64,000 nt of DNA from an uncultured bacterium (GTDB taxonomy: Bacteria > Patescibacteriota > Gracilibacteria > Absconditabacterales > Absconditicoccaceae): assembly GCA_946408385.1 (NCBI GenBank), contig CAMJSB010000002.1:62001-126000 (forward strand), given 5' to 3'. The position numbers were made by a program, and so were the translations under genes. The number at the start of each line of letters is the position of its first letter. The stretch's first letter is position 1. Shown here one piece after another: positions 46,545-57,297 of the stretch. The notes under the pieces are model-generated. The model was not told the DNA's origin. It searched no databases and worked only from the letters and a program-made list of their open reading frames with translations.

Positions 46545-47063
46545 TTAATTAATTGACTTCAAAGTTATATCAAATATTAAATTTTTTCATGCTAACTCAT
46601 GATTTAAATCTAAAGTTATTTCTTTATCTGTAACTTTTGTAATTAATGCTGCTGCTCATATTCATAAATAAACTCTCTGACCTTCTGTAAATTTACTTAA
46701 ATCTCAAACTTCTTCACTAGAATAAGTCATTACATAATCTTCTCTACGTTGCCCATATCACTTTTCTGGTCAGAATTGAACTGTTTTAGTCTGTCAAATT
46801 TTCATTCAAACTACTCATTCATCAAATCATTTTATCATTTGTCATGCTCATACTTCAAAAGTTAATCACTCTTCATAATTTCTAGATTCATTATATTTTC
46901 AACATGCTTTTGCAACTGACTCAACACTAGTATCAAAAACTGTTCCATCTTCTAAACGTCATATATAATCAACTACTATATTATCTCCAGCTTTTACTTC
47001 TTCTCATTGTCATTTTTTATCAGAATTTTTTAAATATTCTTCAACTGCTTTTTGTATTTCCAT
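46545..47063 (-). CDS. FKBP-type peptidyl-prolyl isomerase, cytoplasmic copy
   Basis: This 172-residue FKBP has GDNIVVDYIGRLEDGTVFDT at residues 26-45, FEVGAGQMIKGFDEGVVGMK, the KTVQFGPEKGYGQ loop and the terminal HELAGKNLIFDITLKSI typical of SlyD-type FKBPs. It assists proline isomerisation during folding. The first 25 residues hold no signal peptide, in contrast to the next gene. Many of the glycines are TGA (GQGEE, IGRLE, GPEKGYG). It is a tandem paralogue of the lipoprotein FKBP just upstream on this strand. Confidence 0.93.
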
Positions 47064-47085
47064 AATTTTCAAATAAAAATTTAAA

Positions 47086-47721
47086 TTAATTAATTGATTT
47101 TAAAGTTATATCAAATATTAAATTTTTTCATGCTAATTCATGATTAAAATCTACAACCATTTCTTTATCAGTAATACTCGTAATCACACCCACTTCATAA
47201 TAATTTTTCTGAATCATCATTCATAATTCATATTGACTTAAATCTCAAAGTTCATCAGACGTATACGTTTCCACTTTTGTTTTATCATACTCTCAATATC
47301 ATTCTTCTGGTCAAAATTGAACTGTTTTTGTTTGTCAAATCTTCATTCATATCACTCCATCATCAAATCATTTTATCATTTGACCACCTTGTGCCTGAAA
47401 TGATAATCATTGAGTATAATCTCTAGATTCATTATATTTTCAACATACTTCAGCAATTGATTGAATACTAGTATCAAAAACTGTTCCATCTTCTAAACGT
47501 CATATATAATCAACTACTATATTATCTCCAGCTTTTACTTCTTCTCATTGTCACTGTTGATTAGCTCATGCTAAATAATTTTCCACGGCATTTTTACACT
47601 CTTCTGTAACAACAGGTTCTATTGTATTTTCAATTTTATTCTCTTTTTCATCTTTATTGCCACATGCTGTTAATAAAATTCATGATAATAGAATTAAACT
47701 TACTAACAAAGATTTTTTCAT
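47086..47721 (-). CDS. FKBP-type peptidyl-prolyl isomerase, lipoprotein copy
   Basis: This 211-residue protein starts with a type II signal peptide (MKKSLLVSLILLSGILLTAC, then G), so it would act outside the membrane. The FKBP domain (residues 66-211) matches the neighbouring copy at 46545, with long identical stretches such as GDNIVVDYIGRLEDGTVFDT and HELAGKNLIFDITLKSI. Only the loop around YGEYDKTKVETYTSDELGDL differs. This is a recent duplication where one copy gained or kept the export signal. The two genes probably share a transcript. Confidence 0.93.
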
Positions 47722-47770
47722 GACTTATATGTATAAAAAATTAAAAACATATGTTATAATATTTATTTTT

Positions 47771-48355
47771 TTATATTATTCAAATATTATTCAAATATTC
47801 TTCTAATGTTAATCATTTTTCCATTATTTCTTTGGCTATATCTACATCTCATATATATCTCAAATGTCGAGGTTCATAACTATATCAAGTAATATTATCT
47901 TTTCAATCAGGATACCTAAGAATAAATCCATAATCTACCATTTTTTTATGAATTTTATCAAAAACCTCTAATTCAACTATCATTTCATGATTTTCAGATA
48001 TTATTTCTCAGTTTTCTTTTTTTATACATATATCAATAGCTAATCACGTATGATGTTCTGAATAACCTGCAGGAGCAGCATATTTACTTGCATATTCGGC
48101 TCAATATTCTTCCTTAAATTTTTCAAAAAATTCATTTTGAATAGAAAAAGAACGATACGCACTATCAAGCTCAATATCTACTCACTGTGATAATAAAATT
48201 TTTCTTAATTCATTAAATTTTTCTAATGTCTCCTTTTCAATTTTTAAAAATTTACCAAAACTATTTTTCACTTCCACAAATTCAGCTATTTCTTCCCAAT
48301 CATCTGGAAGTTTATTCTGTTTATTTACTAGAACTAAATAATCATTTCTTTCCAT
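47771..48355 (-). CDS. VanY-type D-alanyl-D-alanine carboxypeptidase
   Basis: This 194-residue peptidase removes or trims terminal D-Ala in peptidoglycan. Motifs of the VanY/LdcB zinc peptidases are present: DSAYRSFSIQNEFF, YSEHHTGLAIDI (first zinc His and Asp), GFILRYPDGK and YEP-x-HLRYIG. The residue x is codon 163, CGA; the family has an almost invariant Trp there (EPWH), so CGA is read as Trp. No signal peptide is visible, which is odd for a wall enzyme. It lies between the FKBP pair and the HlyD-like gene. Confidence 0.92.
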
Positions 48356-48375
48356 TTTTTTGAATTAATAATAAA

Positions 48376-49638
48376 TTATTCAACTTTACATAATACTTCT
48401 AAATTTTCAGAAAATTTTGTATCTTGTGAATTAACACATAAGTTTATTTCATCTTTTTTCTCTTCATTTTCAAGTGAATATAATTCAGTATCATCGACAT
48501 TTATCCAATTATTCCATTTATTTTTTATTCAGACTTCTTTTCATGTTATTACTTCACCATTACGTAAAGTTAAATTTCAACTATTAATTCAAATATTTTC
48601 GAAACAATTTTCTGGAACCCAAATTGTCGGAAAATCTTTTGTAAAAACTACTATAATTTTTGTATTTTTATCACTCAAAATTAAATCTGATACTTCTTCC
48701 ATTATTCTAACAGTAAGTGTATATTCTCAGTCTTCGTTAATTTTTGGACTACGGGTATAAATTTCTCATTCATAATATGAATTTCATCGATTTTCATTTT
48801 CAGTAAATATCATCACTCATGTTAAATCTTGTGTAAGTACATATTCATTAAAATCTAATCAAACCTCTATTTCTGGACTATATGTATTGTCTATAATTGT
48901 ACAAAGTTTATCTCAATTTTTGATTTCATCTCACTCTTGCACATAAATATTTCATATAATTCATGGAATAGTAGCTCTTGGAGTTTTTTTATCAAATTCA
49001 TAATAAAGATTTAGAGATTCTTTATTTGATGAATTAATTTCATTTTCAATATCTGAAACATTATTTTTCAAATTATCTCTTTCTTTTTTTAGAATTATTA
49101 ATCTATTATTCAATTCTTGTATTTCATTTTTCATTTTATCGATAGTTTTAGTATCATTTGTATCTGTTGCAATTTGTAATGCAACATTATCATTTAACAA
49201 TTCTTTTTCTAAATCTGAAATTTCCTGTCAATATTGTATCTGAAACTCATTATATTGATCCATATTTTCATAAAATTCTGCATATTTTCGTCAAATTTGC
49301 CTATCTAGTTTATCTATAGTTTCTTCGATATCTTCTTCGTTTCATATTTGCATCAAAATATCTCGCTCTTCAACTATATCTCACTCACTCACATTTAATG
49401 AAACTAATTCTCATCCAGTTTCTGAAAGTATATTTACTTCAGGATATGATAATAATTTTCATTCTTTATCTATTTCCAGGTTAGTAGAAAAATCTGAAAT
49501 ATTCACCCACTCTTCTTTATTTTCTTGATTACTATTCCAAAAAATATTACATATTATAAAACATATTAAAAACAACATAAAAACTATACAGAATATTACA
49601 ATATTTTTATAATTTTCCCATCGAGTTTTTAATATCAT
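48376..49638 (-). CDS. HlyD-like membrane-fusion (periplasmic adaptor) protein
   Basis: This 420-residue protein has one N-terminal helix (IVIFCIVFMLFLICFIICNI), a beta/lipoyl half-motif (SETGGELVSLNVSEGDIVEE), a long coiled-coil hairpin at about 100-225 (EIQELNNRLIILKKERDNLK), the second lipoyl half (PGIIGNIYVQEGDEIKNGDK) and a beta-barrel part. This is the adaptor architecture of ABC or RND exporters. No transporter gene is adjacent, so its partner is unknown. TGA supplies the turn glycines in the lipoyl halves. Confidence 0.8.
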
Positions 49639-49787
49639 TATGAATTATTTTTATAATAAGTTTAAACCAATATATAATTGTAAAAAAATTAAAAATTTTA
49701 TCAAGAAATAATACTTTACTTGAAACTTTAGACTGATTCAATATTATGGTTTAGCTTAAATATTTTTATTAATATCTTCATAGAATC

Positions 49788-50843
49788 GTGACTTCTCTAT
49801 CATCATTCTATTCTTATCCACTTGAACCAATATCAGATTATAATCTTTATCAATCTCAAGTCCGACAAGATATACAATCAAAAATATATAGAAAACCTAC
49901 TTTCAAAGTACATCTTTTTGGACAGGATTATTTTTGATTGATAAAAAAGAAAAAAATCTGACCATTTTCTATTCAATGGCTACAAGTGATGTGAGTTTTT
50001 TTGCCTGATGATATTGAATTAATTCATAAAGAACTAGATTATATCAAGAAAAAATATTGAAGTAAAATGTGAAATATTTGTTTCCAACTGTGAATAAATA
50101 ATACTATGATTAGATTTTTTAATAATATCAAAAAGCCTGAATGATTTGAAGAAGAAGTAAAAAATATGAGATTAGATTTACGTGAAAAAGTATGTAAAGA
50201 ATTTTGACTGAAAGTAGCATTCCGTGAGAATATGCCAGAAAGTAATATAGTTTATGAACTTGATAAATCTAATGAGGAAATTTTAGCATGATTTAACGAC
50301 TGAGCTAGACAAAAAGTAAGAAAATGAATTTCACATTGAGTTGAATTTTCAGTTGCTACTCCAGAAGAACATTCAGTTTTTTATAAAAAATGGTGTGAAG
50401 TTTCACAGCTTAAATGATTTACTCCTATTACTAGAAGACAATTTGAAGCTTTGATGAGGTATTTTAAAGAGAATAATAACTGAGATCTTTTTGTAACTAA
50501 ATATGAATGAGAAATAATTGCATGAAGTGTATGTGCATTTGACTGAAAAACTATGATATATTTGTACTGATTTTCTGAGAGATGAAAAAATGCCTATTGA
50601 TGACAGCAATTTTTGAAATATAATGCCTTCTGCTGGGCTAGAGATAATGGATATGCTAGATGTGATATGATGTGATGAGCTCCTACATGATTTCCAGATC
50701 ATCCACTTGCATGAGTAAGTGCTTTCAAAGAATCACTTTGATGAGAAAAAATTGAACAATGGGGTAGTTATGACTTAGTTCTGAATAAATGGCTGTATAA
50801 ATGCTTCGATATGTATACATCTGCTAGACATAAAAAACATTAA
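49788..50843 (+). CDS. FemAB/FemX-family aminoacyltransferase
   Basis: The 351-residue protein belongs to the peptidyltransferase family that adds amino acids from aminoacyl-tRNA to the peptidoglycan bridge. Two GNAT-like halves are visible, with FTPITRRQFEALMRYFKENN, AGSVCAFDGKTMIYLYGFSE, FLKYNAFCWARDNGYARCDM, MGGAPTGFP and FKESLGGE. Codon 26 (CGA) lies in LYQSQV-x-QDIQ, a position usually Trp (QSxxW). A GTG start was chosen because a TAA lies in frame 19 bases upstream and no ATG precedes the conserved region. It may transfer glycine, which would make it sensitive to tRNA-Gly supply. Confidence 0.88.
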
Positions 50844-50859
50844 AAAAACAAAAAAAATT

Positions 50860-50940
50860 GTCATTCTGAGGATTTATCCGAAGAATCTTAGCGTAAAATT
50901 TTTAAACATACAAGATCCTTCACATTCGTTCAGGATGACA
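50860..50940. repeat. Dispersed palindromic repeat
   Basis: Left arm GTCATTCTGAGGATTTATCC with GAAGAATC, right arm GATCCTTCACATTCGTTCAG and GATGACA. It sits in the convergent gap between femX and trxA and may also act as their terminator. Confidence 0.75.
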
Positions 50941-50964
50941 AAAATATATTATCAAAAATTTTTA

Positions 50965-51294
50965 TTACTTATTAGCTTCAATTTTTTCTAAAATTTCATT
51001 TTCAGGCATAACTCCAACGAAACTGTCAACTATTTCACCATTTTTGAACATAAATACAGCTGGAATTGAATTAATATCATACTGAGCAGCCAATTCCTGA
51101 TTAGCATCTACATCAACAGTTAATAATTGGATTTCTGGATGTTCACCAGCTATTTTGTGTAATAAAGGTTTTAAAACTCTACATGGTCCACACCGTACAG
51201 CCCAAAAATCTACAATTGTTAGAGTTTCACTTTCTATAGCTCCATCAAACTGATTTTTTGATGTAATTTCTATAATATTTCCTGATTCTGCCAT
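50965..51294 (-). CDS. trxA: Thioredoxin with CGG-encoded active-site Trp
   Basis: This 109-residue thioredoxin keeps the full fold: IVDFWAV-x-CGPCRVLKPLL, VDVDANQELAAQYDINSIPA with cis-Pro, and FKNGEIVDSFVG. The residue x, just before the redox CGPC, is codon 34 and is CGG. In almost all thioredoxins it is Trp, so CGG is best read as Trp. The only other Trp in the region (FWA) is TGG. It reduces disulfides using thioredoxin reductase, which is not in this window. Confidence 0.97.
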   Translation of the reverse strand: MAESGNIIEITSKNQFDGAIESETLTIVDFWAVRCGPCRVLKPLLHKIAGEHPEIQLLTVDVDANQELAAQYDINSIPAVFMFKNGEIVDSFVGVMPENEILEKIEANK

Positions 51295-51335
51295 TTTTTA
51301 GTAAATAATTAAATATAAAAATCAGATTTCTTATG

Positions 51336-51749
51336 TTAAACTTCAATAATAATTTCATTTTTCTTAGCTTTTTGTTTTTTTACCTTATCTGTAGTTAAAA
51401 TATTAGTAGGAAATAATATTAAAATTAATACTCAAAGCACTGAAAATAAGTCTCAAATAATTATTCACTCTTTTCAATCATTAGCTAAATACTGCGATAT
51501 TACTATAAAAAATAAAGATATAAATAATGATGTAGCTCTAGAAAATTTTATATGAATTGGATAAATTCAATAAAAAAATATCATATAAATACATAAAACT
51601 ATTAATGTTATATATAAAGGAATATCTCGAATTGTACTTAAAACTTTAGAATCTACTATAGATTTTCAGTGTAAAATCATCCAACATAGATATATTAAAA
51701 AAGCTCAAAAAATAAATATAACTACACCTCTTCTAATTTTATCCTTCAT
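51336..51749 (-). CDS. Four-helix membrane protein, 137 residues
   Basis: This protein has four hydrophobic helices (GVVIFIFGAFLIYLCWMIL, LYITLIVLCIYMIFFYGI, SLFISLFFIVISQYL, LFSVLGVLILILF) with short charged loops and a Lys-rich C-terminus. No family is recognised. It lies directly upstream of trxA on the minus strand. It could be a membrane partner of thioredoxin-like electron transfer, but no cysteine pair supports that. Confidence 0.6.
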
Positions 51750-52271
51750 AAAATTTATTGTAAATATATAAAAATTTTATACAATTTTCTTATATGATTT
51801 AAATTTCATTTTTCAACATTTTATTAGAAAAAATTTTTCATTTGTTATATAAAAAATATATTAAAAAAAATTAATCACAATAATAATACAAAAATGTTAA
51901 ATAATTGATAAATTTAATAAATTATAAATCATAATTAAAAAATATTATAAAAAATAGAATATTAAATAATGTAAAAATGTTAAAATTTTTGTGAAAAGTG
52001 AAAAAATTAAAAATTTAATTATGTTAAAATGTTGAAAAAAAGTAAAAAACTCGCACCAAATACGATGCGAGAAAATTTTGCAGATATTATATTGTCTCAC
52101 GACAACAACATTTGGATACATCATCACGACGGAACCAAACAATAAGTATAAAAAAATACTCAACACCCGTTATTATAAGAATTTATTATAAAAAATCAAT
52201 AGATAAAAATATTGAATTAATCCAAATTTTATCTATATAGATAATTGTTTTTATATTTTCATTATATATTA
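51750..52271. other. AT-rich gene-free stretch with one GC-rich hairpin
   Basis: About 520 bases between divergent genes. The first 270 bases are almost pure A/T. Then comes a hairpin with arms CTCGCA and TGCGAG (52050-52071, loop CCAAATACGA) and about 60 bases of mixed composition (TGTCTCACGACAACAACATT, ACGACGGAACC). I found no ORF of note, and no match to tmRNA, SRP RNA or RNase P features that I can recognise. It may be a structured small RNA or a promoter region for mscL. Confidence 0.4.
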
Positions 52272-52559
52272 ATGCGAGCTGATTTTATGCAATTTATAGC
52301 AGATTATAATGTAATCTGAGTTGCTATCTGACTTTTAATTGCTACTAAAGTTGGAGAATGGACTAAATCTTTCATCGAAGATTTTATTACTCCTCTTATT
52401 TTTGCTCCAATTTTAAAGAAATTAAAGATTGATAAATTGGAAAATCTTTCATGGAAATGAGTTTTATATGGAAAATTATTAGCTAGAACTATCGATTTCA
52501 TAGTTGTAGCATTAGTGGTTTTCTTAGTTATCAAAGGAATTGGTGTGGAAGCAAAATAA
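52272..52559 (+). CDS. mscL: Large-conductance mechanosensitive channel
   Basis: The protein is 95 residues, shorter than the usual 130 or so. It keeps the first pore helix (DYNVIGVAIGLLIATKVGEW, with FIEDFITPLIFAP) and the second helix (YGKLLARTIDFIVVALVVFL). The cytoplasmic C-terminal helix is missing or very short. MscL releases solutes upon hypo-osmotic shock. Note the MscS-type channel at 53477, so both channel classes occur within 2 kb. Confidence 0.85.
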
Positions 52560-52588
52560 TTATTTATAAAATATAGAATATAAAAAAT

Positions 52589-53188
52589 ATGTCCATAGAA
52601 CATATTCGTAATTTTTGTATAATTGCGCACATTGATCACGGAAAATCTACACTTGCGGATAGAATGCTTGAAATTACGTGAACTGTAAGAAAACTGGAAC
52701 ATAGTCAGGTTTTAGACAGAATGGACATTGAGCAGGAAAGATGAATTACAATTAAACTTACTCCTGCTAGAATGCAGTGGAAATGATATGAATTAAATCT
52801 GATAGATACTCCAGGTCACGTAGATTTTCAGTATGAAGTTTCTCGTTCGCTCGCAGCAGTAGAATGAGCAATTTTGCTCGTTGATGCCAGTCAGTGAATT
52901 CAGGCTCAGACTTTATCAACACTTTATCAGGCAATTGATCAGTGATTAGAAATTATTCCAGTTTTGAATAAAATTGATCTTCCAGCTGCAAATCCTGCTA
53001 GAGTAGCAGCAGAAATTGAACATGTAATCTGAATTCCAGCTCATGAAATTATATGTGTTTCATGAAAAACTGGTCAGAATGTAGATAAAGTACTTGATGC
53101 TATCATTGAAAAAATAGATAGTCCAACAGTCCATAAATCTAAAAATCCTAAAAAATTTTTTATTCAAAAAGAAGAAAAATCTGAGTAA
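52589..53188 (+). CDS. lepA: EF4/LepA GTPase domain only (truncated)
   Basis: Only the N-terminal 199 residues are present, against about 600 for LepA. The G domain is intact: G1 [17 protein letters not shown] switch I, DTPGHVDF (G3), NKIDLP (G4) and a SGKTG-type G5. The reading frame ends at TAA right after the G domain with a basic tail ([15 protein letters not shown]), and the next 290 bases are repeats. Domains II, III, V and the C-terminal domain that contact the ribosome are absent. Glutamine codons are almost all CAG in the body and CAA in the last residues. It may be a remnant or a stand-alone GTPase. Confidence 0.85.
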
Positions 53189-53199
53189 AAAATAATTGT

Positions 53200-53441
53200 G
53201 CCTCTTTACTGAAAGGGGCTGTCCGAAGGACTGGGGATTTTTAAGTATGTGTTGTGTAAAAATCCTCCGTCTCTACGAGCCACCTCCTTTCAAAAAGGAG
53301 AACAGAAAAATTGTTATTCTGAGCGATAGCGAAGAATCCATATTACATCATATGTCATCCTGAACGAATGTGAAGGATCTTAGGCGTATCACACACAACA
53401 CATAAGATTCTTCATTTCACTCCGTTTCATTCAGAATGACA
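53200..53441. repeat. Dispersed palindromic repeats between lepA fragment and mscS
   Basis: The first part (53200-53310) has paired blocks such as CTCTTTACTGAAAGGGG and CCTCCTTTCAAAAAGGAG. The second (53313-53441) carries TTATTCTGAGCGATAGCGAA, AGAATCC, CATCCTGAACGAATGTGAAG, and closes with GATTCTTCATTTCACTCCG and TTCAGAATGACA. It belongs to the family at 11483 and 63713. It is not coding. Confidence 0.75.
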
Positions 53442-53476
53442 CAAATAAATAATTTATTCCATATTAAAATAAAAAA

Positions 53477-54520
53477 ATGCCGGATTCTATATCTAATATC
53501 ATGAATACAGTTGTTTACTGAAATACTATATGAATGATAGTTTTATCAATATTGATATTTGTAATTTTATACTTTATCGTGGATTTATTTCTCAAAAAAT
53601 TAGATTCACTAGATAAGGAAGAATCTGAAAAAAAATGGATACAATATTTGAGTAAAATTATGAACAAATTTCCAAAATGGCTTTTTGTAGCAATGGAAAT
53701 TTATGTAGCAATCAGCTTTTTAACTTTTCCTGATAATGTAAAGTATATATTAAAAGCTGTATTTTTGTGAATAGTTACGATATTTGCGATAAAAATTATC
53801 ATAAAATGTATAGATTTTTCATTAGAAAAATTTTTTCGTAAAGATAAAACAGCCAAAAAATCTGTAGAAACTATCGTGACAGTTATAGTTTGGGCTTTAT
53901 GAGTTTTTGTATTTTTGACTAATATTTGAGTAGATTTGACTCCAGTTTTGGCGTGATTTGGAATAGCTTGAATCGCAGTTGCATTCGCCTTACAAAATAT
54001 TCTGACAGATTTATTTTCATCCTTTTCTATAATTCTTAGTAAACCATTTATAGTTGGTGATTATATCAAAATATGAGAATGAAGTAGCGAAAAAATCTGA
54101 ACTGTAAAACAGATTTCTCTCAAATCTACTACAATTCAGACAGTTCAATGACAAAATGTAATTATTCCAAATAGTAATATTCTCGCTACTGAAGTGATAA
54201 ATTATAGAACTATGAAAAGTAGAAGACAGAGAATTTCTATATGAGTGACTTATGATACATGAATTAAAAAGCTGAAAATTATTCCAGAAATTATCAAAGA
54301 TATAGTTTCAAAGCAGAAAGATGTAGAATATGAACGATGTTATTTAGAAAAAATGTGAGACTTTAGTATAAACTTTTTGATGAGTTATAATATTTTGAAT
54401 CCAGATTATGAAGCAAGTTTAAAAATAAATGAAAAGATTTATCTTGAATTGATAGAAAAGTTTGAAAAAGAATGAATAGAATTTGCATTTCCTTCTCAGA
54501 CTATTTATGTGAGTAAATAA
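53477..54520 (+). CDS. MscS-family mechanosensitive channel
   Basis: The 347-residue protein has four transmembrane segments, the last being the pore helix with the GFGIAGIAVAFALQNI pattern of the MscS TM3 region. The beta domain follows (PFIVGDYIKIGEGSSEKIGT, KQISLKSTTIQTVQGQ, VIIPNSNILATEVINYR) and a C-terminal alpha/beta domain. MscS channels open under membrane tension. The family match is strong. Substrate gating and partner proteins cannot be told. Confidence 0.92.
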
Positions 54521-54529
54521 ATATTTAAA

Positions 54530-55444
54530 ATGAAAAAAATCTGACTTTTAATTAGTTTGTTAATGTGTTGTTTTATTTTTGTATGATGTGGAAATAATAA
54601 ACAGCAAAAAATTAATGAAAATAGTTCTATTTTAACATGAGGTTTTTCTCCAGCTCCAAAAGTAGAAAATGAAAAAATCGTAGAACCCGAACAACCAGAA
54701 ATTCCAGAGAAATTCAAAGATATAGATTTTTCTAAAATTGATGTTAGAACTATAAATTTACAAGAATTAACACCACAGGAAAGGCAATATTTGAATGAAC
54801 ATTTAGATTGGGATAAACTCTCAGTTGATGAAAGGACATATCTTATTCATGGACACGATCCATTTGAATATGAAGAAAATGCTGAAACATATAGCATTAA
54901 ATCTAAAATTGTACATGAATGATGTAATAAATATGTTAATAATGAATTCTGATTTCAGATTGATTTAAGTAAATGGAATGATTGTAAGATAACATATAGT
55001 GAGTATTTTGATTTAGATTGAAATGAAACTTGAAAAGGATTTACCTTTTGGTCACAGCCTTTGAATGATTATTGATGGTTTGAATGATGGTGAGATTTTG
55101 CATGAATCATAATCTTAGCTAAAGATGAAGAAATTAAAGATAGAGATCCGCTTTTTGACTATGATGCAGTTGATGTAGAAAATAATAAATATAATTTCTA
55201 TTTAGTTTTATGAAATGCAGATGGTTCACTTTTTTATACATATGTACCAACAAAGTACGAAGACTTTATTTGTGAATGAGCTCATGAAGGTGAAGAATGA
55301 GTAATCTTTGATAGTGATTGATGTCATTGTGAAGAAATTTCAGAAATGGAAACATTAGGTATAGATATGCCAAGTCCAGCACGCATTGTTAGATGTGTAG
55401 CTTGAAAAATAATAAAAAATAATTTTTCAGTATTTGATATTTAA
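54530..55444 (+). CDS. Lipoprotein, 304 residues
   Basis: MKKIGLLISLLMCCFIFVGCG is a signal peptide with lipobox FVGC (glycine as TGA). The mature protein has a proline-rich linker (EKIVEPEQPEIPEKF), a region with LTPQERQYLNEHLDWDKLSV resembling a short helical-repeat segment, and a beta-rich C-terminal domain with cysteine pairs (FICEGAHE, CHCEEI). No known domain. It starts ten bases after mscS stops and is the first of a run of six same-strand genes. An export role is likely, but no function is assigned. Confidence 0.75.
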
Positions 55445-55455
55445 TATAGATAGTT

Positions 55456-56085
55456 ATGAAAAAAATCTGATTTTGGATTATTTGAATATTGGTTATTTTA
55501 TATCTTTGAGTTTGAATTTTACTTACTCATTTTTCAGTAGATGTAACAATTAGAGAACAATGTTGGAATGAAAATCATGAGTGTTATAGATATTGTTGAA
55601 CAGAAAAAAATAAAACGACATGTTTATTATTCAAACAATGATATTGGAAATGAATATTTTTATGATGATATAGTTTTATAGAAGCTAAATTTAAAGATAT
55701 TTTCAAAAGTGAAGAATATAGTGAATATTGATTATTACAGTGGCCTAATTGAGATATAACATTAGAAGATTTTGAGAATGAATGAAAGATTTTTAATGAT
55801 GATGAATTTAATAAAGAATTACAGAATTGAAATATATGCAATGATAGAAAAAATGCATGTGTTTCGTTAGTTTTTAAAAAAGATAATATACTTGTTACAC
55901 CCTATGAATATAATAAATTCTTTGAAATAGAAACAGGTTTACAGCTTTCTGATACAGAATATTGGACAGATTTAGAAACTTTTTCTAAAATATCTTGATT
56001 AAAAGAAGCAAATTCTGATTATGTAAATTGAGAATTATGAATATTTATGTTTGATCCATATACAAAGTTTTATACAAAAAAATAA
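55456..56085 (+). CDS. Small exported or membrane protein, 209 residues
   Basis: The N-terminal hydrophobic stretch (IGFWIIGILVILYLGVGILL) is a signal anchor or uncleaved signal. The rest is soluble with six cysteines (CWNENHECYRYCGTEKNKTTC), suggesting disulfides outside the cell. No family is recognised. Start and spacing (11 bases) suggest the same operon as the neighbours. The Cys pattern resembles that of the lipoprotein upstream. Confidence 0.65.
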
Positions 56086-56088
56086 ACC

Positions 56089-57288
56089 ATGAAAAAATTT
56101 TGACTTTTAACTACTTTATTAGCTTTTACTTTTTGTATTACTTTTGTAGGAGCTTGATATTTGGAAGAATATCCAGAATCATATACATGGGCATATAAAA
56201 ATTGAATAACGACCATGAATACAATGGATAAAGCTAATATGTATGGAGAAATAACAAGAATAGAACTTTCAAAAATGATAAGTAATTATGCGATAAATAT
56301 ATTAAAGAAAAAACCAGATACTTCCAAAAAATGTGAATTTAGTGATGTTTCTGATAAATTAAATATACAATATGATTCGTGAGTTATGAATTCTTGTCAA
56401 TTATGATTAATGTGACAATGAATTACTAAATTTAGGCCGTATGATAAGGTAACAAGAGCAGAATTTTGAACTATATTATCCAGATTATTATGGTGAGATA
56501 AATATAATTGATGAAATCCATATTATAAAAAACATGTAAATCAATTGAATATAAGATGAATTATGACAAATATTTATGGTTTAACATGAAATGAATCAAG
56601 GGGTAATGTAATGGTTATGTTGAAAAGAAGTGAAACTTTATGAAATTTAAAAATTCCAAGTTTTGAAGAATTGGATCATGCTGCTTTTAAATGTGAAGTG
56701 TGTTATCTTGATGGATGTGATTATGAAGATATTGATAAAAAATGATTTATAATACCATATAAAGATGGATATATTTGATACGATTGGAGTGATAATATGG
56801 GTGATGCACGGTTACAAATAACCTATAGAAAATTAGATGATCCTTGTGATATTACTTATTCAACGGATGTGTTTCATTATAATTATGATAATATTAAAAC
56901 AGCTGGTTGTGTTCTTGATTATTCATATTCTAGCAAAAAAGTTGAAAGTTTTATTTCTAAAGAAGAAGATCCATGGAAATGTATGGATGATGCAGAAAAA
57001 TATTTCTATAATTTAATTGTATGATGAGAAAAAGATGAAATTTTTACTCTTTGGATGACTTCTTTTAAAAAAGATATAGCTAATAAATCTTTTGCCAGAG
57101 ATTGGCGTTCAGAAATTTATGAATGTAAGGAAAATCATAGATGAGAAGAATATAAAGGTGTTGATATAACGAGTTTTATGACTGAAACTACTTTTGATGC
57201 AGAAGGATATGAAGAAGCGATAAAAGACTATGATATTAAAGATGCCGAGATTTGATATTCTTGTATAAAAGAAATTTTAAAAAGTTAA
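56089..57288 (+). CDS. Secreted SLH-like protein, 399 residues
   Basis: The protein starts with a signal peptide (MKKFGLLTTLLAFTFCITFV) and then an SLH-like domain right at the N-terminus (YKNGITTMNTMDKANMYGEI, CQLGLMGQGITKFRPYDKVT, TRAEFGTILSRLLWGD). This domain resembles the C-terminal domain of the surface protein at 8360: LDAYIF-type, RPFDLVTRAEFGT versus RPYDKVTRAEFGT. After residue 190 comes a Cys-rich soluble domain. SLH-like domains bind pyruvylated wall glycans, which fits the pyruvyl-transferase gene at 33289. The link is inferred. Confidence 0.8.
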
Positions 57289-57297
57289 AATAAGATT

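Noticed and set aside
51790..52010. Replication origin in the AT-rich gap
   Set aside because: No DnaA-box clusters (TTATCCACA type) and no dnaA or dnaN nearby.
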